The notes: generated by a model from the letters alone, not told the origin. A DNA stretch of 64,000 bases from Eulemur rufifrons (GCF_041146395.1 NC_091002.1:6876501-6940500), one strand, 5' to 3'. Counted from the first letter of the stretch, positions 10,380-25,159 are shown. Program-made: numbers and translations.

Positions 10380-13005
10380 GAGAAGCATAAACTAGGGGAA
10401 TTCTATAAATATATAATCTGTATTCATAAAAAGTGTCAAGGTCAAGAAAAACAAGGGAAGACTGAGAAACCGTCAGGATTTGGGAAGACTAAGGAATCAT
10501 AATGACTAAATACAACACAGTGTCTAGTACTGGATCCTGGAACAGACAAAAATAGGAAAGGAAAAATGGTAAAATTCTAATGAATTATACAGTATAGTTA
10601 ATAGTATTATAGCAATGTTATTTATTTTTTTTTAGTTTTGTTAAATGAATTATAGTTAAATAATATGTAAACCTTAGCGGAAGTTAAGAAAAGGACATGT
10701 GGAAATTCTGTACAGTCTCTGGAATTCTTCCTTAAATCTAAAATTATTTCAAAATATATTTTTAAATAAAGCATGGAGGAGAATAAACTCTGCAAAGTAT
10801 GGAGGAGAGCAGCAGGGTTCTTTGTTTTCATAGGGAGGTCAGAGAAGTTCTGACACCATTGTCATATTGTCTCTCCAGCAAACAGGAAGGCAAGGCTGGG
10901 CCATGTCTACAAAAGCCTGAGGACACAGTGAACAGCCGATAGAGGGGAACTGAGGCAAGACATTGGCATGTTCAAGGAAAAGTGCAACAGCAAAACCAAC
11001 AAGGCAAAGAAGACAGGGATGAGGTCAGAGGTGCGCTGGGAGTGGCGGGAGGGATCTGTTAGCCCTGGGGAAGAATCTGGGCTTTGCTGTGTGACCTGGA
11101 AACATCTTACGTGTTTGAACTGAGGGGTGGCTTGCACTGTCTTGAAGGCAGGACCCTCTTCTGGTTTTTGAGAATAAAATGTAGATGGGCAAGGACTAAG
11201 GCAACAGAGGCCATCTGAGATAGAAAATGACAATAAAAACTGCAGCAAAAGATGATCCTATTTGGGTAAGAGCAGTGGTAGGGAGGGAGTGAGGCCTCAC
11301 AGATACCAGATAAAAGTATAATTTAGGGCCCCAGCACTGGTGGATACATGTTATATGGGTTTAAGTGAAAGAGGGACAGTAGGGATGGCAGCAAGAACAC
11401 TTTCCTAAGCTACTGGTATGATATGGTTGCCATTACCTGAAAAACTGAAAGATTGGAGAGGGAGCAGGTTGCAAAGCAGAAGAATGGGAGAATATTGAGT
11501 CCAGGTACAAAGGCTAAGTCACCCCACAGGCAACCGGACATCCCAGACTGTAGATCAGGAGTGTGGGTCCAGGCTGGATCTATAAACTCATGAGTCATCA
11601 GCACAGTGATGTTATTTAAAGTCATCAGACTATATAAACTTCCCTCTGAAATAAGTTTAGAAAAGAAAAACAAAGCAGAATGAAAACAAACTATCAAAAG
11701 AGTCTTCAAAGGAATGGTTCCTGAGGTAGGAGGGTAAATGAGAGAATGTGGTGTTCTAGAAGCCAAATGAAGACAGCTTTAGAACTAGATGAGAGTCGGG
11801 GTGAACAATGCCAATGATTACTCCAATACTTATTAGATGAAGACTAAGAATTAAATTTTTGATCTAGGAGGAGGCCAATGATGACTGACCATGGCAAAGT
11901 TGGTAGAAGGAGAAGATGGCTTGTATGAGTTCTATGTAGAATTGGAGGAGAAGAATTGAAAACTGTAAATATTGGTATAAATTGGAAAAGAGAAACAGAG
12001 TGGCTTGAGGAGACTATATGGTAAAAAAAAAAGAGGTATTATATGTTTATTTTCGAGAAGCAAAAATTAAAATATAATAGTGAGGAGAAATTCTCAGTGC
12101 ATGAGGGGGCATTGGTCAATGTCTAGAGGTATATCCATGTGTAGAAGATGGTAGATGGATTCTAGTGCAAGGGGGAGGGTTTGGTGTGAAAGGGGCATGG
12201 GCACTGAGCATGCCTATGGCATCAGGAGAGAAGGCAAGGGCATGGACACACACAGCATGCAGGTGGACAGGTGTGGAGAAAATATGGAAGGTCCTTTCTG
12301 ATTGTTTCTGTTTTTTCAGTCTCAATAGGAAGAAGGACCTCGACCAAAGAGTGAGCACTGGACATTTTGGAGGTTTGCAGGAAGAAAAGCTGTGAAATAT
12401 TAAAAAAACATAGCATGGGAGCATCACCAGACTAGACAATATGTTAGAATTTGGGGGCAACACTGAGTGTCTTCATGAAGTTACTGGTCACAAGTCAAAG
12501 TGAGACCAAAGCTTAGACATCTTAGCACAAGTCTTGTCTGGATGAGATGCTAGTGGTTTACCATTAGATTCATCACCTAGCCCAGGGCTGTTAGTTGATG
12601 CCTGAGACCCATGAAGGAAGGGACAAAGAATCATATGTAAAAAAGCAAAAGAATATGCTGCACCACTAAAAGCTTTGAAATATTAACACTACTTTTAAAG
12701 CATGTAAACAAAAGATGAGAAGATGACCATCTCTCCCCATCCCACCCCTCATCATGGAGCACCTCAAAGAATCTCCTGCTTTGGCACTGGTGGAATTTTC
12801 AGCCTTACCAGGTGAAAGTGGTGGTGACCTTAGGAGGATTATGGGACCTGTGAGTGTGGACAAGCAGGAGGACACTGCTGGACCCAGGAAGAGGAAAAGG
12901 ATCAAGGTGTGCACACCATGTGGTAACTGACTAGAACGTCTCACCACTAAGGTCCCTCTGAGAATTCCCAGAAGGGCCTGAATATAGACTCTGTCAATAA
13001 AAGAC
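10380..13005. other. Intergenic stretch with ancient LINE-2-like sequence
   Basis: About 11.3-12.4 kb has the texture of old LINE-2 or a similar ancient element ('tatttaaagtcatcagacta', 'atgagtcatcagcacagtga'), orientation uncertain. No exon of the ANKRD26-family gene is visible here. Open frames on both strands lack recognisable domains. Confidence 0.35.
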
Positions 13006-13009
13006 TAAT

Positions 13010-13445
13010 GAAGGTTGGCTGTGGGAGGAGGAATTCTAAATACAAACCTTGCTCTGGCTGGTACAGAAGAGAAAGTCAAAAAGATTTAAAGCACAAGTGG
13101 ACCTGGCACATCACTGCTTGCTTGAAGACAGAAGAAAACCCATGAGATGGAATGCAGATAGTCATAAGATGCCAAGATCGGACCTTGGCTAACACCTAGC
13201 AAAGAAATAGACCCCATCCCTAAAACTGTGAGGAACTGAATTCTAGCAACCTGAATGAGCTTGGATGCAGACTTCTCCGTAGAGCCTGCAGACAAAAAAC
13301 CCACCTGGATAACACTTTGATTTCAGCCTTCTGATACCCTGAACAGAGAATCCAACCAAACTGGGAGCTCTTTGTTAATAAATGAGTGTTGTTTTAAGCC
13401 CCTAAATTTGTGGTAGTTTGTTATGCAACAACAGAAAACTAGTAC
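13010..13445 (+). mobile_element. MaLR-type (MLT1-like) LTR, 3' part clear
   Basis: The 3' end 'gtgttgttttaagcccctaa' then 'atttgtggtagtttgttatg' and 'gaaaactagtaca' is the hallmark end of MLT1/MST-class LTRs. The 5' limit is approximate. Confidence 0.65.
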
Positions 13446-13981
13446 ACTAGTCTTCGTACATCTTTAGCGCAGGGCCTGATGAGTTTTAGAACTAGGCCTT
13501 TCGTGTCTGGTCGGTGGCACTCAGGAAACTCAGTGAACTGGGGCCGTGGGACATCAGGTTCTCTCAGAGGCATCAATGTACCTGGAAAATTGTGCTCGTC
13601 TCTACAGTGATGGAGTTAGTTACTGAGATCTTTTCCCCAAACTTGTTGGGTTAACCTTTGACCATGATTCAGTTTCAAAGCCATTATATTATATAACATA
13701 ATTCTATCCACAAATTCCCATTTACTTATAGAAGAATAGTAGGACTTTAATAGGCTATGAAAAAAATGTTTTACTATGTTGATAATAACAAATGAGAACC
13801 TATTAACAGTCATTATATCTGTGCTTCCAGTTCATCATTTCTTAGGATAATCAAATGAAGTTGTCACACAGAATGACTATTCTTTTTCTTGTGGAATTGA
13901 CAGTTTTTTTTCCTCAGGTGGGATGTTAATTCTCTCCAACCTAATCACCAGAAGATTCAAGAATTTAAAAAGAAATCAAAT

Positions 13982-14018
13982 ACACACACACACACACACA
14001 TACACACACACACACACA
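13982..14018. repeat. (CA)n microsatellite
   Basis: Eighteen or so CA units with one interrupting 'ta'. It sits just before the old L1. Confidence 0.95.
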
Positions 14019-14039
14019 AATTCTAACTTTAAGACAATT

Positions 14040-15119
14040 AAAATCTGGTTCTAGCCAAGTTGGAGAAGCCTCAGCATTACCATGTCCGCCCTGTTCCAAC
14101 TAAAACCCTGGACCCTGGATATAAAACAACAAGCAAGCATAGGAAGAATCTGAAAGGTGAAAAGAAGGTGCACTTACTGGGGAATAACACAATGATGAGT
14201 TCCTTGGGTCTTCAATTTCTTCCCATATGCTCTGGAGAGAGTGCTGTGGAAGCCTCCAATCAGGACCACTAATAGGCACAGACAAAACAAAATAAGAAGC
14301 CTGCTCTCCCAACCAAAGGATTGGAAAAGAATGGCCTAACAGCAGAAAACCTTGCTGGCAATACCCACCCAGCTGCAGTGAAATACCAGTATGGTTTCAG
14401 TGGAGTCCATTGGGGAGCAGATTATTTACTTCATATCCACTGAATGGAAGCAGCCATGCTTTGATGTTCTTGCCTGCTGGTATTACTGGCACCAAGGAAG
14501 GAGCTCATCTTCTATTTCCCATCTGGCAAAAGTAGGCATTATAATTTTCACTTTGGAGTGGTAGCAACAGACAAAGTAGGAAGCTGTTCTCCATCCCCTG
14601 CCTGACAAAAGGAAATAATTTTGTGGTTCCCTTGGCAATGTAGTATCAATGGGGTCCAGAGGCAAGCTGAGCCCCCACACCCACCCAGCATGCAAAAGAC
14701 TTACCAAGACAGTGTGAGGCAGAGCTAGTGTCATCTTTGCAGCCCTGATGGCATTAGAGTTCAGCAGGAAGCTGAGCCTCCACCTCAATCCAGTAACAAA
14801 GAGTCTCACGCAGTGAGAGGCAAGGCTAGTGTCATCTTCCCTACCTTGGAGTCACTGGAGACAAGTAGGAAGCTGAGCCACCGCTGCAACCCAGAATCAA
14901 CACACTGACAAGGTAGTAGAGTCCAGGCTAATCAGCACTTCGATTTCCCATACTTCTGTTGTCAGCAGGGCCCAGCAGGCAACTGAACCTCTACACTGCC
15001 CCAGCTGCAATGAGACTGAGTGAGGTCATGCCAACAAGCAATTAAGAATTGTCTGGAAACAAATGAAAACCTTAAAAATTTCAGGAAAGGAAAAGAAGTT
15101 ATGAGAAAGAACCAAATGG
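14040..15119 (+). mobile_element. Old L1, 5' portion (interrupted)
   Basis: Begins near 'tctagccaagttggagaag' and has the repetitive 'agcaggaagctgagcctcca' texture of ancient L1 5' untranslated regions. It is split at 15119/15120 by a younger L1 and resumes at 22371. The 11-base duplication gaaccaaatgg on both sides of the younger element confirms that the two halves were once contiguous. Confidence 0.7.
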
Positions 15120-18100
15120 GTATGGGGGGTAAGATGGTGGACCGAAGGCACCACCAGCCAGAGCATCTCTGTAGAAGGAGAAGTTTTAGATGAAAGAGAA
15201 AAAACAGACAGACAAACGTAGATCAGAAAGGGGGCTTAAGGAAGGGTTCCTGAACCCACAGGAGACTCCAGGGGAAGAGGGGGGCAGAGCAAGACTGGAA
15301 GGAGAAAGGCATTGGTGGGGATTAAGCCCTGAGTGGCTAGGAGTCTAGGAGGAAGGGTACCTGGATCCAGTACCATACCCCTCCCTTGTATCTTGGGCTC
15401 TTCCTGGGCTCTTGAGGTGCTGGAGAGACATTCTGTTGATGCAAGCCCAGACAATGCTGCTGCCAGTGAGTGGAGAGCTGCTTTCAAGAAGGGCACCAGA
15501 CTCCCAGCACCCACTTAGGGCATCTCACGCCACACAGATCCAAGCAAGATGGGAGATTCCATATTGCTTTTTGACACACCTGCTGCCTTTGTCTTCACCA
15601 GGGTGCCCCAAACATTCTGGTTCCATCTTCCTCATCCCAACACAGACATTTCTCAACTCTTGCCCAGACTGCAGGAGCCACATGAGTGCAGTGGGTCCTG
15701 GATGATGAGGGTGACTCCACAGACCCGTCATTCTGGGTGGACTGCCTCCCAGAGAGAGGTTTGAAGAAGACCAGAGAGTGGACTTTCCTCCACCTAGACT
15801 CTTTTTCTTCCCTTCCCCTCCGCCTCCCTTGGCTACTGAGAGAGAAAATTGAGCCACCACACAGAGGCTCCCACAGGGAATGGAGCTCAGACCTTTTCTT
15901 TGGAGGTCCTGTAGCAGAAAAAGAGGTGCTTGGACTGTGAGTGCACTGCCTGCTGGCCATCCCTGGTACTGTTGCTGGTGACTTCAGCAGAGTGGGACAC
16001 ACCCCGAAGTGGAGGGACACTGAACCAGCTTGGGCACCCCAGGAGGGACTTGGGAACAGTATGCTTCTCCCTAGTATGGTCAGGGATTGATCTCCAGGGC
16101 CCAGAGGATGGGCCCACATGTCAGATCCCATACACTCAGGTCTCAATCGCAAAACCCAGGGGCAACAGGGGATATTTGTGAATGAGTCTTGTGAGGTGTG
16201 GAAGCCTGCAGGGGCAGATGGGGGGAGAGTGCAGTTTGGGTTCATACCTATGGTGTACATGTGGGGGCACCCTTCCTCCCCCAGGAGAGCCCCATTCCAG
16301 CTCTGGCTGGGATCCTGGACAGGGACACTCCAGCCCCCATCACAGTCATAGTACAACAAGGCTGGCTTGAGGTCCTGCCTGCCAGCAGAGGCTTGGAAGA
16401 AACCACAGAATAGGGGAGGGTGGAAAGAAGTGAGGCTTGTTCCAGACTACCTGATTCAGGGTCTCAGACAGCCCTGCCTCCACACACAGACTTTCTGGCT
16501 GAGTAGGCCACACTTCAGCCAATCTCTGGCAGCTTTGCCCAAAGGCAGGTAGCAGAAATTTGACCCCTGCTAAAAACTTCTGTGGAATTTTAGTTCAGGC
16601 TCACCAAACCAAGCCACACCCAGCCTCACTCCCCTACCTGGCCCTGCTGAAGTGTAAAATAAGGACACACCTGCCAGTTCCAGAGCCCCACCCACCACCT
16701 GGCACACTAGAGTACTTTTGAGTAACTAGAGGAGGTCACAGGAACCAAAAACAACACTGAAGTTTGTTCTTCCCAGCAAGCAACACCTACTGACAGGGAG
16801 GTCAATTTACATGCCCTTTTACTACATTTACCAACTCATCATACAGGGTGTGGTCAGATCTCACATAGAAGCATGACCTCATGGCTCAGGATATTAAACT
16901 GGGTATGTCATTATAGAAACAAAAGAAAATCCAAAAGAAAATACCTCTTTGGAGGTAAAAACTATTCCATATGAGAAAGAATCAGCAAAAGAACTCCAGA
17001 AGCATGGAAAATAAAAGCTAAAGAACACCCAAAAAAGGCTTCACCAGCACTCTAGCAATGGATACCAACCAAAATCATAACACTGAAATGACAGGTGAAT
17101 AATTTTGAACATGGACTGTAAGAAAGCTCAATGCAATTCAATAAAATATGGAAATCCAACACACAAAAAAAGCCAAAGTGCAGGAAATGAATGAAAAATT
17201 CACTAAAGCAGTTCAAGTATTAAAGAAAAATCAAACAGGACTTCTGGAGATGAAAAATTCATTCATGGCATTACAAAACACAGTAAGAAGCCTTAAGAAT
17301 AGGTTAGGTCAGGCAGAAGAAAGAATCTCAGAGCTTGATGATAACACCTTTCAATTAAATCAGTCAGTCACAGAGAATAGAAAAATAAGGGAAATAAGCA
17401 AAGCGTACAAAAATATAGAACTATGATAAGAGGCCTAACATAGGAATCATAGGCATTCCTCAGGGGGCAGAAGAAAATACACAAGGGTTAGATAATTTAA
17501 TTGAGTGAATAACTGAGGAAAATTTCCTTGACCTTGCTAGAATTCTAGATATCCAGGTACAAGAACCTCCTAGGACCCCTGGCGGAGTCATGATGAAGAG
17601 GAAAACACAACAACATGTAGTCACCAGACTGGAGAAATTAAACATGACAGAGGTGCTCTTATGAGCTGTAAGGTGAAAGCAGCAGGTAGCTCACCAAGGA
17701 AAACACATCACACTAACTGCAGACTTCTCAAGTGACACCTTACAACTGGGGCTCCATTCTCACTCTTCTCAAAGGAAATAAGGCCCAACTAGAATTTTGT
17801 ATCCTGGAGAACTAAGTTTCATATATGACAGAGAAATAAAATTGTTCTCAGATAAGCAATCTCTGAGGGAGTTGTTCAAGACAAGATCTGCCATGCAGGA
17901 AGTACTGCAGAACTGCAGAACTGCATTAGTCATGGATCAGCACAATAGAACTCACCACTGTAAAATCACCCAAAAGCTAAACGTTAAAGGCCAGATACCA
18001 CAATGGCACAGAGATAAAACAAAGCAACAGAGATCTACTTAACAGGATGAACAGATCCGCCCCACTTATCAAATATTTCAATAAATATGAATGGCTTGAA

Positions 18101-18850
18101 CTGCCCACTGAAGAGACATAAGTTGGGTGAATGAATAAATATACACATGCCAAGTAACATCTATCCTCAGGAAATACATCTAACTCACAGACTCATTCAG
18201 ACTCAAAATGAAGACATGGAAAACAATATTCCATGCAAAAGGAAACCAAAAGAAAGCTGGTGTAGCAGTTCTCATATCAAATAACTTAATCTTCAAATCA
18301 ACAAAAGTAATGAAAGACAAAGATGGTCATAATATAATGGTAAAGAGAACAATTCAACAAGAAGACATAACAATTCTAAATATTTACACAGTCAACAGAG
18401 CTGCATCCATATTCATGAAGCAAATACTACTTCATCTAAGCAAAATGATAAACGGCAGCACCATAATAACTGAGGTCTTCAAAACCCCTCTCACAGAACA
18501 GAACAAATCCTCCAAATAAAAAATAAACAAGGCCGGGCGCGGTGGCTCACGCCTGTAATCCTAGCACTCTGGGAGGCCGAGGCGGGTGGATTGCTCAAGG
18601 TCAGGAGTTCGAGACCAGCCTGAGCGAGACCCCGTCTCTACTAAAAATAGAAACACATTATATGGACAACTAAAAATCTATATAGAAAAAATTAGCCGGG
18701 CATAGTGGCGCATGCCTGTAGTCCCAGCTACTCGGGAGGCTGAGGCAGTAGGATCGCTTAAGCCGAGGAGTCTGAGGTTGCTGTGAGCTAAGCTGACGCC
18801 ATGGCACTCACTCTAGCCTGGGCAACAAAGTGAGACTCTGTCTCAACAAC

Positions 18851-18881
<31 letters not shown>

Positions 18882-21800
18882 GAAACAATGGACTTAAAGT
18901 GAACTCTATAACAAATGATCCTAACAGACATTTACAGAACATTTTACCCAAAAACCTCTGAATATACATTCTTCTCATCAGCTACTGGAACATTCTCTAA
19001 GCTTCACTATATCCTAAGCAATAAAACACGTCTCAACAATTGTTTTAAAAAATGGAAATTATACCATGTATCCACTCAGACCACAATGGAATAAAATTAG
19101 AAATCAGCTCCAACAGAAACAACCATCTCTACACAAATTCATGGAAACAAAACAACATACTTCTGAATGATACTCAGGTCAAGGAGGAAATTAAGATGGA
19201 AATCAAAAGATTCTTTGACCTAAATGATAATGGAGACACAAGTTATCAAAAATCTGTGGGACACAGCTATTGTAATCCTGAGAGGAAAATTATAGCCATA
19301 AATGCTTTTATCTACAATACAGAAAGATCACAAATCAACAATCTAATGAATCATCTCAAAGAACTGGAAAAGGATGAGCAAACCAATTCCAAACCCAGCA
19401 GAAGAAAAGAAATAACCAAGATCACAGCAGAACTAAATGAAATCAATCATAGATTTGATCAAAGATTTATGAAACAAAAAGTTCATTCTTTGAAAAGAAA
19501 AAAAAATTGGCATGATCCTCACTAGATTAACCAGAAGCACAAAAGAGGATGCTAATAAGCTCAGTCAGGAATGAAAAAGGAGAAATTACAACTCATACCA
19601 TGGAAATACAAAATATCATGTATGAATACTATGAAAATGTCTGTGCAGGTAAACTTGTAAATGTGGAGGAAATGGACAAATTCTTAGAATGACAAAGCTT
19701 CCCTAGGCTCAATCAGGAAGAAATAGAATTCCTGAACAGACCAATATCAAGTACTGAAATTGAAGCAGCAATAAAAAACTTTCCTAAAAATAAAAGTCTC
19801 AGACCAGATGGCCTCACACCTTAATTTTATTAGACCTACAAAGAAGAACTGGTGCCTATACAGCAGAAATTATTCCACAACATTGAGAAGGAAGGATTCC
19901 TCCCCAACACGGTTTACAAAGCCAACATCACCCTGATCCCAAAGCCAGGAAAGGACTCACCAAAAAAGAAAACCGCAGACCAATATCCATTATGAACATA
20001 CATGCAAAAATTGTCAGGAAAATCCTAGCAAATCTAATTCAGCTACTCATCAAATAAATAATCTATCATGGTTAAGAGGGCTTCATCCCAAAAATGTAGG
20101 GATGTTTCAACATACACAAATCTATAAATGTAATTCACCACATAAACAGAAGTATAAGCTAAGACCATATGATCCTCGCAATAGATGCAGAAAAAGCATT
20201 TGACAAAATTTGGAACACTTTTATGATAAGAACGCTTAACAAAATAGGCATAGACGGGACTTACCTCAAAATGATAAAAGCCGTATAGGACAAACTCTCA
20301 GCCAACATTATATGGCATGAGGAAAATTTGAAAGATTTCCTGCTTAGAACTGGAACCAAACAATATTGCCTTCTATCACCACTTCTGTTCAACATAGTGC
20401 TTGAATTCCTAGCCAGGGCAATTAGATAAGAGAAAGAAAGCAAGGCAATACAAATGGGGGCAGAAGATGTCAAACTACTGTGCTCTGCTGACAATATGAT
20501 ATTTTATCTAGACCCCAAAGATTCAGCCAAGAGATTATTGCAATTGATAAGTTCAGCAAAGTCTCAGGTAACAAAATTAATGTACATAAATTGGTAGCAT
20601 TCATATACGCAACAACAGTCAAACAGAGATCCAAATCAAAGACTCAATACTTTTCACAATGTCAACAAGGTAAATAAAATACCCAGGAATATATTTAACT
20701 AAGCTGGTGAAAGACCTCTACAGGGAGAACTACAAAACACTGAGTGAGGAAATAGCAGAGGACATAAACAGATGGAAAGCCATACCATGCTCATGCTCAT
20801 ACTACCCAAACTGATCTACAGATTCAATGCAATCTCTATTACAATACCAACGTTTTTTTTGCATATCTCAAATAAATCAACACTTCATGTCAAACAAGAG
20901 AAGACCCCCGTATAGAAAAAGCAACCTTAAGCAAAAAGAAAAAAATGGAAGGCACCAATTTAGCAGTCTTCAAGCTATACTACAAGGCTAGAGTATCCCA
21001 AACAGCATGGTACTGGCACAAGAACAGAGACATGGACCAGTGGAACAGGACTAAAAACCTAGATATAAAACCATCCAGATAGAGCCATCTGCTCTTTGAT
21101 AAACAAGAAAAATACATACAGTGGGGAAAAGAATACCTATTCAATAAGTGGTACTAGGAAATTTGGATAGCCACATGTAGAAGAGTGAAACAGGAACTGC
21201 CCCTTTTTGCCTCTCACAAAAATCAATTCACAATGGATTACAGACTTACACCTAAGGCATGAAACCATAAGAATTCTAGAAGAAAATGTTGGAAAAACTC
21301 TTACAGACATCAGCCTAGGCAAAGAATTAATAAAGAAGACCCCAAAAGCAATTGTGGCATCAGTGAAAACAAATAAACGGGACCTTATCAAATTAACAAG
21401 CTTCTGCACAGCCAAGGAAACTCCCATGAGAGCAAACAGACAATCTACAGAATGGGAGAAAATATTCACATGCTACACATCCAATAAAGGGCTGATAACT
21501 AGAATCTATATTGAACTCATCAAAGAAATCCATACAAAGTGGTCAATGCCATGGACAGAAGCTTTTCAAAAGAAGACAGAATAATGGCCAACACACATCT
21601 TAAAAAAATGGTCAACATCTCTGATCATCAGGGACATGCAAATCAAAACCACTATGAGATATCACTTAACTCCAGTGAGAATGGCTTTTATCAAAAAGTC
21701 CCAAAAAAACAAATGTTGGTGTGGATATCAAGAGATAGGAACACTCATACACTGCTGGTGGGACTGGAAACTGATACTACCCTCTATGGAAAGTACCATA

Positions 21801-22359
21801 GTGATACCTCAAAGAACTAAAAGTAGAACTATCATTTGATTCAGCAGTCCCACTATTGGGCATCTACCCAAAGGAAAAAATATTCTATGAAAAAGACATC
21901 TGCACTCGAATGTTTATAGCAGTATGGTTCACAATTGCAAAAATATGAAAACAATACAAGTGCCCATCAGTACATGAGCAGATTAAAAAAATGTGGTAGA
22001 TGTGTACCGTGGAGTACTACTCAGCCATATAAAAAAATTAAAAATGATTAACTACCTATTCTATTATATTGGATGGAGCTAGAGTCCATTTTTTTAAGTG
22101 AAATATCATAAGAATGGAAAAACACCACATGCACTCACCATTAAATTGGGACCAAATGATCAACACTAATGTGCACATATGGGAAGAAACATTGATAGGG
22201 TGTTGAGCAGGCAGGAAGGGGGAAAAGGGGTTAGGTGAATCCACAAATAACGGCTATGGTGCATGCTCCCTAGTGAATGAGCACTGTTTTCGGACAGTGC
22301 AAAGGCAATCCAAAGCTTTTGTAACCCCATAATACTCTGACATACAAAATAAAAACAAG
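15120..22359 (+). mobile_element. Near-full-length L1, plus orientation, decayed
   Basis: The element starts at 'tatggggggtaagatggtgg', a typical L1 5' end, and finishes in 'aatactctgacatacaaaat' plus an A-rich tail. An 11-base target duplication (gaaccaaatgg at 15109-15119 and 22360-22370) flanks it. A long 5' untranslated region runs to about 16.9 kb. ORF1-like coiled-coil sequence is at about 17148-17426, and ORF2 pieces run from about 18.1 to 22.0 kb. Reverse-transcriptase strings such as [19 protein letters not shown] are recognisable near 19.9 kb, but frames are broken by many stops and indels. The catalytic Y/FADD position near 20484-20495 reads SADN, so the enzyme is dead. A lemur-type Alu interrupts it at 18531-18870. 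Length without the Alu is about 6.9 kb. Confidence 0.93.
18531..18870 (+). mobile_element. Lemur-type Alu inside L1, plus orientation
   Basis: Starts 'ggccgggcgcggtggctcac' and ends in 'tctcaacaac' plus an (AAAT)n tail. The 10-base duplication aaataaacaa is at 18521-18530 and 18871-18880. The interrupted L1 frame continues on both sides. Confidence 0.94.
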
Positions 22360-22370
22360 GAACCAAATGG

Positions 22371-25130
22371 AAATTGTAGATTTTAAAAATATAACTAAGT
22401 TAAAATTTGGTGGATAAACTGAATAGTAAAAGGGAGAAGAGAAGATAGAATAAATGAACTTGAGAGCAAATCAATAGAATTTCCCTATTTTGAACAACAA
22501 AGAAAAAAATAGATATAAAACAGAACAAACAAGACAGCCTCGGGGACCCATCAGACAGCATCTGTATCATCAGAGACTCAGGGAAAAAAAGAGAGTCAAA
22601 AGAGACAGTAGGACTGAAAAAAATATTCAATCAAGTAATATCTGAAAATATCACAAATTTAGCAGACAGAAACCTACAGATTCAAGTATCTAAGTGAATT
22701 CTACATAAGATATACCCAACGAAGTCCAGATCAAGACATGTCCTTTAAAACCTTCTGAAAACTGAAAAATGAAGACAGATAAAAACTCTTGAAAGCATGC
22801 CCAAGAGAAATGATGTAGACTTATACAGAGATATGGATTCAAATGACAGATTTCTCATTCGAAACCACGGAGGATAGGAGGAAGAGGCCTAACATTTTTA
22901 AATTGCTGAAAGAAAAGAACTGTCAGCCACTAAATCTGCATCAGCAAAATTCACACTCAGAAATGAAGGGCAAATAAAGGCATCCTCAGATGGAGGAAAC
23001 TAACACAAGTTGTTCTTAGCAAACCTCCTCTTACCAATGTATAGAGTGAGTTCTCTAAACAGAAAGGAGGTGGTATCAGAAGAATGCTTGGAACCTCAAA
23101 AAGAAGAACATCAGAACGGGAAAATAGGGGAGGATAAATTATGCTTCTTCCCATACGTTTCTGAATCATATTTGATGTGGCATCCAGTGAAACAGCGGCA
23201 TCACTTAGCATCATTCCATTTTAAAAAGTAAAAACCTGAAGGGAGCTAAATGGAAATAAGGTTTCTACGTTTCACTTCAAATGGTAAAACATCCACACCA
23301 GTGACTCTGATAAGTTGTGCATGTATAATAATAGATAAAGTCACCACTAAGAAAATTATAAAAGATATATTATCAAAAACACTGTAAAGAAATCAATATC
23401 TAATCCTAAAACTACTGAAGTATCCCACAGGAGGGTAAGGAAAGAGATGCAGAGGAAAGAGCAAGATAATTAACAAACAGAAAACAAATCAAAAAGCAGC
23501 ACACACCTGACCGTTAACATATAACAATTACCTTGAATGCAAATAGTGGGTATGTGTCAATTAAAAGACAATATCAATGTGGAGGGGAAAAAAAACATGA
23601 TTCAACAAAATTTATGCTGTCTGTAATGAACTCACTTGAAATTTAACAGCATAGTTAGAGTGAAAGTAAAAGGATGGAAATGATAAACTACACAACCTCA
23701 GTTCTCTTTAAAAACTAATATTGGCTATGTTAATATTAGATAGAGTAGACTTCAGAGCAAAAACAATTACTAGAGATAAAGAGGTACATCACACAATAAT
23801 GGAAAGGCCAACAAACAAGAAAGACATAAGAGCTGTTTAAATGTGTACACAATATGGCCTCTATACACATGAAGTACAAACTGATAGAACTAAAAAGGGA
23901 AACAGATAAATGCACAATTTTACCTGAGGACTTCACCACCCTACTCTAGTAATCTACAGAAGAAGATCAGCACAGGTGTAGAAAAGTGAATAACACTATC
24001 AGCCCCCACTAGTGGGTAGTCATAGAACAGTCCACCCAATAATAGCACATGAAACATTTTTTTCAATAATCCATGATGAATTCACAAAAATAGTCCATAT
24101 TCTAAGTCATAAAATAAACTTCAAGAAATTTAAAACCATTGAAATCATACAAGTATATTCACTTAAAATAATTGAATACACCTGGAAATTAATGAGAAAG
24201 ATAACAGGAATTCTCCAAACACTTGAGAATTAAATAGTACCCGTCGAAGTAAGCCATGGGTCTAAGAAGAAAGCTGAAAGGAATATAGAATACATGAAAC
24301 TGAATGAAAATAAAAATATAACAAATGAAATTATGTGAATGCCACTTAAACAGTGCTGAGGATGACGTTTATTGCACTAAGTACTTACATTATTAAAAAA
24401 GGGGAAGCTCAAATCAGTAGTCCTAGTCTCAGAAACTAAAAAAGAGCAAGAGAAACTGAAAATAAGAATGAGGAGGAAATAGTGAATATAAGAAGAGAAA
24501 TAATTACATGAAAAACTAGGAAAATAATAAGAAATCAAGAAAAGAAGTAGCTAGTGCTTTAAAAAAATAAATAAAACCAACAAAAATCTGGCAAGACTGA
24601 GAAAGATAAAAAGAGAGAAGATATAGATCACTAATATCAGACATGAGCAGCAAATGTCAAGGCAGATGTTACAGCCATTAAAATGATAACTAATGAATGC
24701 TACAAAAAATGTCACGCTCATCAACTTAACTATGTATAACAAATGGAGCAATTTCTCAAGAACCACAAATTATCCAAACTGAGCCAATATTAAATACATA
24801 ACCTGAATAGTTCTGTAATTATTTAAGAAACAAATGGAATTTGGAATAAAACAGCTCGCTCTCCCCCAAGTCTCTAGGCCTAGAGGGTTTCACTGGAGAA
24901 TTTTAACCAACATTCAAGGAATTAACACCAGTGTTACACAAACTCTCCTAAAAAATTGAAGAAGACAGTTACTTACCGAATAGTTTTATAAAGCCAGTAT
25001 CACTTTCACATCAAAACCAGACAAAGACAGCAAAAGAAAAAAAGAGAACAACAGACCAAAGGATGTCACGAATTTAGAAATAAAATCTGCACCAAAATAT
25101 TAGGAAATTGAAGCAAGTAAGGTTAGTGTA
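22371..25130 (+). mobile_element. Old L1, 3' portion (after the inserted L1)
   Basis: Continuation of the element at 14040-15119. Recognisable parts are ORF1-region sequence at about 22.8-23.2 kb and an ORF2 stretch at about 24.9-25.1 kb ('gccagtatcactttcacatc', 'aaaaccagacaaagacag'). Heavily decayed. It appears to end before the 3' untranslated region of the ANKRD26-family gene. Confidence 0.65.
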
Positions 25131-25159
25131 AAAAGAATTACACACCTGACTAAGTTAGA

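Noticed and set aside
19052..21820. Reverse-transcriptase-like frames as a host or novel RT gene
   Set aside because: They are pieces of a decayed L1 ORF2 with stops, indels and a destroyed catalytic motif, inside flanking target duplications.
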